Source of the DNA: JADKAV01 sp037046735 | Lineage (GTDB): Bacteria; Actinomycetota; Actinomycetes; S36-B12; UBA10799 | Assembly (NCBI GenBank): GCA_037046735.1 | Contig: JBAOHC010000027.1 | Location: forward strand, 620,001-684,000 | Direction of reading: 5' to 3' | DNA: 64,000 nt | Notes under the pieces: model-generated | The model's input: the letters and a program-made list of their open reading frames with translations, nothing else | Databases searched by the model: none | What the model was told of the DNA's origin: nothing | Translations under genes and position numbers: made by a program | Shown here: positions 60,949 through 64,000 of the stretch, piece after piece | Layout of the letters: each line of letters begins with the position of its first letter | How positions within the stretch are numbered: position 1 is the stretch's first letter

Positions 60949-62612
60949 TGACCAGCGGGCACGGCGGCTGGCACGCCATCGCGGCGGCGCGCGCGTACGG
61001 TGTCGAGACGCTGTTCACGCTGTCCGGAGCGCACATCTTCCCGCTGTTCGACGCTGCGGTCGGCGGCAAGCAGGCGGTCGACGCCGGCACCCCGGGACCG
61101 ATTCGCCTGGTCGACGTGCGCCACGAAGCGACCGCGGTCTTCGCCGCCGAGGGCACCGCCAAACTGACCCGCACGCCTGGCTTCGCCGCAGTCACCGCTG
61201 GACCCGGGGTCACCAACGCGGTCAGCGGCCTGACCAGTGCCTGGTTCAACGCGGTGCCCGTCGTAGTGATGGGCGGGCGGTCCCCCGATTTCCGCTGGGG
61301 CAAGGGCGCCCTGCAGGAGATGGACCACACCCCGATCCTGGCTCCGGTCACCAAATCCGCACAGACCGCCCACGATCCCACCCAGATCGGCGCGATGACC
61401 GCCGCCGCCTTCCAGGCCGCCACTTCTGCACATCGCGGTCCGGCATTCCTGGATGTGCCGATGGACATCTTCTACGCCCCGGTGGAGGCCCCCGACCCGG
61501 TGCGGCACGTGGACCCCGACCGCACCCCCGATCCGGAGGCGGTCACACGGGCCGCCGGCATGCTCGCAGGTGCCCAACGACCGGTGCTCATCCTGGGCTC
61601 GGACGTCTGGAACGACTTCGCCGAGGAGGCCGCCGTCCGGCTGGCCGAGACGTTGCAGATCCCCGTCATCCCCAATGGGATGGGCCGGGGCGTCGTCGCC
61701 TCGGGGCACCCGCTGCTGGTGACCCGGGCGCGCTCCATGGCGTTGAAGAACGCCGACCTGGTGATGGTCGTGGGCACACCGCTGGACTTCCGGCTGGGCT
61801 ACGGCATCTTCGGCCCGGCGGACACGCCAGCCGAGGTCATTCATGTCGTGGACACGCCCGCGCAGATCTCCACTCATGCCGCACCGGCCGCCACGGTCGC
61901 CGGCGACCTGTCGTTGTGTCTCGACGGGATCACCCAGGCGTGGGAGGCCCATAGGCAGCATGTGGCGCGCGACGCCTGGCTCACGGATCTGCAGGGGGCG
62001 GCCGCCGCTGCCGTTGCCAAGGACGCCGAGGTTCTGCAATCCACGCTCGACCCCATCCATCCGGCTCGCATCTACGGGGAACTGACCCGGCGACTGGCCG
62101 ACGATGCTGTGGTGATCGGCGACGGTGGCGATTTCGTGAGCTTCGCCGGCAAGTTCGTGGAGCCGCGCAAGCCCGGCCACTGGCTCGATCCCGGTCCGTA
62201 CGGATGCCTCGGCACCGGGCTCGGATACGCGATGGCTTCGGCGATCGCCAAGCCGAGTTCACAGACCGTGCTGCTGATGGGCGACGGCGCCGCGGGCTTC
62301 AGCCTGATGGACGTCGACACGCTCGTGCGCCAGAACCTGCCGGTGGTCATGGTCATCGGCAACAACAGCGCGTGGGGTTTGGAGAAGCACCCGATGCGAC
62401 TGCTGCACCAGTACGACGTGGCAGCCGACCTGCAGCCGGGGCTGCGCTACGACGAGATCGTGGCCACCCTCGGTGGCGCTGGTGAAACCGTCAGTGATCC
62501 GCAGCAGATCGGTCCGGCGCTCGACCGGGCGTTCGCGGCCGGTGTGCCCTACTTGGTCAATGTGCTCACTGATGCCGAGATCATGTACCCGCGGGCGACG
62601 ACCGGCCTGTAA
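60948..62612 (+). CDS. Acetolactate synthase-like TPP enzyme (IlvG-like)
   Basis: A 554-residue TPP-dependent enzyme with the three domains of the acetolactate synthase family. The catalytic Glu is in DVRHEATAVFAAEGTAKLTR, followed by TAGPGVTNAVSGLTSAWFNAVPVVVMGG; the central domain reads RPVLILGSDVWNDF; the TPP motif is LLMGDGAAGFSLMDVDTLVRQNLPVVMVIGNNSAWG. It resembles the mycobacterial protein annotated ilvG; the true substrate may not be pyruvate, and oxalyl- or other 2-keto acid decarboxylation is possible. The position at the end of the biotin operon is not explained by a known biotin step. Confidence 0.85.
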   Translation: MTSGHGGWHAIAAARAYGVETLFTLSGAHIFPLFDAAVGGKQAVDAGTPGPIRLVDVRHEATAVFAAEGTAKLTRTPGFAAVTAGPGVTNAVSGLTSAWFNAVPVVVMGGRSPDFRWGKGALQEMDHTPILAPVTKSAQTAHDPTQIGAMTAAAFQAATSAHRGPAFLDVPMDIFYAPVEAPDPVRHVDPDRTPDPEAVTRAAGMLAGAQRPVLILGSDVWNDFAEEAAVRLAETLQIPVIPNGMGRGVVASGHPLLVTRARSMALKNADLVMVVGTPLDFRLGYGIFGPADTPAEVIHVVDTPAQISTHAAPAATVAGDLSLCLDGITQAWEAHRQHVARDAWLTDLQGAAAAAVAKDAEVLQSTLDPIHPARIYGELTRRLADDAVVIGDGGDFVSFAGKFVEPRKPGHWLDPGPYGCLGTGLGYAMASAIAKPSSQTVLLMGDGAAGFSLMDVDTLVRQNLPVVMVIGNNSAWGLEKHPMRLLHQYDVAADLQPGLRYDEIVATLGGAGETVSDPQQIGPALDRAFAAGVPYLVNVLTDAEIMYPRATTGL

Positions 62613-62621
62613 CCGCCGCGT

Positions 62622-63002
62622 TCAGGCCTTGGCCATGAAACGGTCGCGATCCACGATCGCCCGGGTCATCACACCTCGCCCGACCAGCACCTCTTGCTCG
62701 TCCACGATTTGGGTGGCACGGACCTTGAACGTGATCAGGCGGCCGTCGATCTCGGCCACGACCGCGTGACACGTCACTGAGCTGGCGACCCGACTGGCCT
62801 TGTGATGATCGATCCCCACCCGGGTCCCGACGGTGGTCTGTTCGTCGGTGCTGCCGCAGACCTCGACGCACGCCGCCTCCAGCCAGGCGACCAGCGTCGG
62901 CGTGCCGAGGACAGGCAGGTCGCCGCTGCCCACCGCCTCCGCCGTGTCCACGTGCCGCACCCGCCGCGTGATGGAAGCCGACTGACCAACCCGAATCTCC
63001 AT
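62622..63002 (-). CDS. Hotdog-fold acyl-CoA thioesterase (FlK-like)
   Basis: A 126-residue single hotdog protein. VGSGDLPVLGTPTLVAWLEAAC, VGTRVGIDHHKASRVASSV and VLVGRGVMTRAIVDRDRF follow the fluoroacetyl-CoA thioesterase/FlK pattern, with Glu in the long helix and His in the HHKAS segment as likely active residues. Substrate unknown. ATG 63000-63002 is leaderless, 7 nt after TACCCT. It is convergent with the TPP enzyme gene (9 bp apart) and divergent from bsaP. Confidence 0.82.
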   Translation of the reverse strand: MEIRVGQSASITRRVRHVDTAEAVGSGDLPVLGTPTLVAWLEAACVEVCGSTDEQTTVGTRVGIDHHKASRVASSVTCHAVVAEIDGRLITFKVRATQIVDEQEVLVGRGVMTRAIVDRDRFMAKA

Positions 63003-63009
63003 GACAGTC

Positions 63010-63015
63010 AGGGTA
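63010..63015 (-). promoter_or_regulatory. -10 element of the thioesterase gene, half of a divergent pair
   Basis: TACCCT on the minus strand with spacer GACTGTC to ATG 63002. Confidence 0.55.
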
Positions 63016-63025
63016 TTGCCCTGGG

Positions 63026-63031
63026 TAGCCT
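63026..63031 (+). promoter_or_regulatory. -10 element of bsaP, other half of the divergent pair
   Basis: TAGCCT with the 6-nt spacer GAAGTG to GTG 63038; the two -10s are separated by 10 bp. Confidence 0.6.
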
Positions 63032-63037
63032 GAAGTG

Positions 63038-63196
63038 GTGTCGTATTGCCCTGTCTGCGGAGTCCTTGACCAAGAGTGTGACGAGCCGTTCGAGCCGCCG
63101 CGTTACTGCTCGGAATGCGGACGCCGGATGGTCGTGCAGATCACCCCGGCAGGGTGGTCCGCCAAGTGCTCCCGGCACGGCGTGACGCGCAGCTAG
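63038..63196 (+). CDS. bsaP: Biotin synthase auxiliary protein BsaP
   Basis: A 52-residue Cys-rich protein: MSYCPVCGVLDQECDEPFEP, then PRYCSECGRRMVVQITPAGW and AKCSRHGVTRS. CPVC and CSEC are two knuckle pairs, with further Cys in QECD and KCSRHG. The pattern YCxxCGRRMxVQxxPxGWxAxCSRHG is that of BsaP, described as required for biotin synthase function in corynebacteria and mycobacteria, and bioB is 2.2 kb upstream. GTG 63038 is leaderless. Its TAG overlaps the opposite-strand stop of the pilT-like gene within CTAG. Confidence 0.78.
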   Translation: MSYCPVCGVLDQECDEPFEPPRYCSECGRRMVVQITPAGWSAKCSRHGVTRS

Positions 63197-64000
63197 ACGC
63201 TGGCCACCAGGCCCAGCCGGCGCAGTTCAACCTCAAGGTCATGCGGGCTGCTGGAGGCCTCCATCGCGGCTTCCAGCGTGATCACCTTGTCCCGGTAGAG
63301 GATGACCAGGTGCTGGTCGAAACTCTGCATCCCGTAGAACGAGCCCTGCTGGACCAGTTGCGTGATCGATCCGGTCTTCGCCCGATCCACGATCGCGTCG
63401 GCGACGCGTCCGGTGTTGATGCCGATCTCCATGGCCACACAACGGCCCTGCCCGTCGGCCCGTGGCACGAGCCGTTGGCACAGCACCCCGCGTAAGGCCC
63501 CGGACAGCGAGATCCTGATCTGCTGCTGTTCATGCGGCGGGAAGAAGTCGATGATGCGGCTGACCGTCTCCTGCACGTCGACGGTGTGCAAAGTGGACAG
63601 CACCAGGTGTCCGGTCTCGGCGGCGCTGAGGGCGGCGTGAACGGTCTCGGTGTCCCGCATCTCCCCGATGAGGATGACGTCGGGATCCTGGCGCATGGCA
63701 GCGCGCATCGCGACCCGGAAGTCGGCGGTGTCGATGCGGACCTCGCGCTGGTTGATCAGCGCCCGGTTGTCGTTGTGGATCACCTCGATCGGGTCCTCGA
63801 TTGTGACGATGTGAACGTCGCGGTGATTGTTGATCTCATCGATCATCCCGGCCAAGGTGGTGGTCTTACCTGAACCCGTCGGTCCGGTCACCAGGATCAG
63901 CCCGCGTGGTTCCATGGCCAATCCGTACACCGGGTCCGGCACGCCGAGTTCGGCCAGGGGGATGGCTCCCACAGATACCCGGCGCATCACCAGCCCCACG
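63193..64000 (-). CDS. PilT-like twitching motility / type IV pilus retraction ATPase (C-terminal part, runs off the right edge)
   Basis: At least 269 residues of a secretion-superfamily ATPase are visible. The Walker A loop is LVTGPTGSGKTTTLAGMIDEI, the Asp box VTIEDPIEVIHNDNRALINQREV, Walker B RQDPDVILIGEMRDTETVHAAL and the His box GHLVLSTLHTVDVQETVSRIIDFFP. These are the PilT/PilU signature rather than PilB: the AIRNLIRE-like region reads INTGRVADAIVDRAKTGSITQLV and is followed by MQSFDQHL. The N-terminal domain and start lie beyond the window. Actinobacterial PilT often accompanies type IV-like or Tad systems; none is visible here. Confidence 0.9.
   Translation of the reverse strand, partial: VGLVMRRVSVGAIPLAELGVPDPVYGLAMEPRGLILVTGPTGSGKTTTLAGMIDEINNHRDVHIVTIEDPIEVIHNDNRALINQREVRIDTADFRVAMRAAMRQDPDVILIGEMRDTETVHAALSAAETGHLVLSTLHTVDVQETVSRIIDFFPPHEQQQIRISLSGALRGVLCQRLVPRADGQGRCVAMEIGINTGRVADAIVDRAKTGSITQLVQQGSFYGMQSFDQHLVILYRDKVITLEAAMEASSSPHDLEVELRRLGLVASV

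Noticed and set aside
1..64000. tRNA, rRNA, riboswitch or prophage elements
   Set aside because: I looked for cloverleaf, rRNA and common riboswitch cores and for integrase or transposase motifs by eye and found none. Without a covariance search, small RNAs cannot be excluded.

Overview
The window is GC-rich DNA with strong G/C bias at third codon positions, tight gene packing and many GTG starts. The gene set points to an actinomycete: whiB next to pdtaS, the fused 2-oxoglutarate dehydrogenase kgd followed by a DUF6104 gene, a LysX-type lysyl-tRNA synthetase, an InhA-like enoyl reductase, a SigF/RsbW pair, DUF2510 and DUF222-HNH proteins, and the small biotin-synthase helper BsaP. The genus cannot be fixed from this sequence. 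No rRNA, tRNA, CRISPR array or transposase was seen.

Layout. 1-7.5 kb: frr (partial), a cation diffusion facilitator, acyl-CoA thioesterase, a DUF2804 protein, a secreted FN3 protein, an alpha/beta hydrolase and a DUF222-HNH protein. 7.5-14 kb (minus): an L,D-transpeptidase, a secreted protein, the transglutaminase / alpha-E / circularly permuted ATP-grasp trio, a small P-loop ATPase and an Ala/Lys-rich anchored protein. 14-18 kb: pta-ackA. 18-24 kb (minus): a tyrosine phosphatase, an enoyl-ACP reductase coupled to a DabB-DabA fusion (inorganic carbon uptake), and a lipoprotein. 24.2-24.4 kb: a tandem array of a novel-looking repeat, with one more copy at 47.0 kb. 24.7-31.6 kb (minus): lysX, acetoacetyl-CoA synthetase and a DUF2510 repeat protein. 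31.7-33.2 kb: a sugar transporter. 33.4-36.3 kb: a molybdate operon with its own HTH-TOBE regulator. 36.3-39.9 kb: sulfur assimilation (sulfite reductase, zinc-ribbon protein, cysH, sirohydrochlorin chelatase) behind a polycysteine leader peptide. 40-46 kb: acyl-CoA dehydrogenase, kgd, DUF6104 and a diguanylate cyclase. 46-52 kb: metabolic enzymes and a solute-binding lipoprotein. 52-54.5 kb: anti-sigma/sigma pair, membrane protein and lipid kinase. 54.7-56.6 kb: whiB and pdtaS. 56.7-63.2 kb: bioA-F-D-B, a 29-residue membrane peptide, a TPP enzyme, a thioesterase and bsaP. The window ends inside a pilT-like ATPase.

Three things stand out. First, the sulfur operon has a 19-codon leader ending in a Cys cluster and a hairpin that buries the ribosome binding site, the anatomy of a cysteine-sensing attenuator. 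Second, a 35-bp element with inverted ends occurs four times in intergenic DNA at two loci. Third, at least sixteen genes start 6 or 7 nt after a TAnnnT hexamer with no leader, including two divergent gene pairs that share only 34-35 bp.

Quality caution: nine genes, several normally essential, are broken by about fifteen one-base frame changes, mostly in short G or C runs, while the reading is otherwise intact. This looks like uncorrected sequencing indels rather than gene decay. Those genes are annotated as single CDS spans with the shift sites given.
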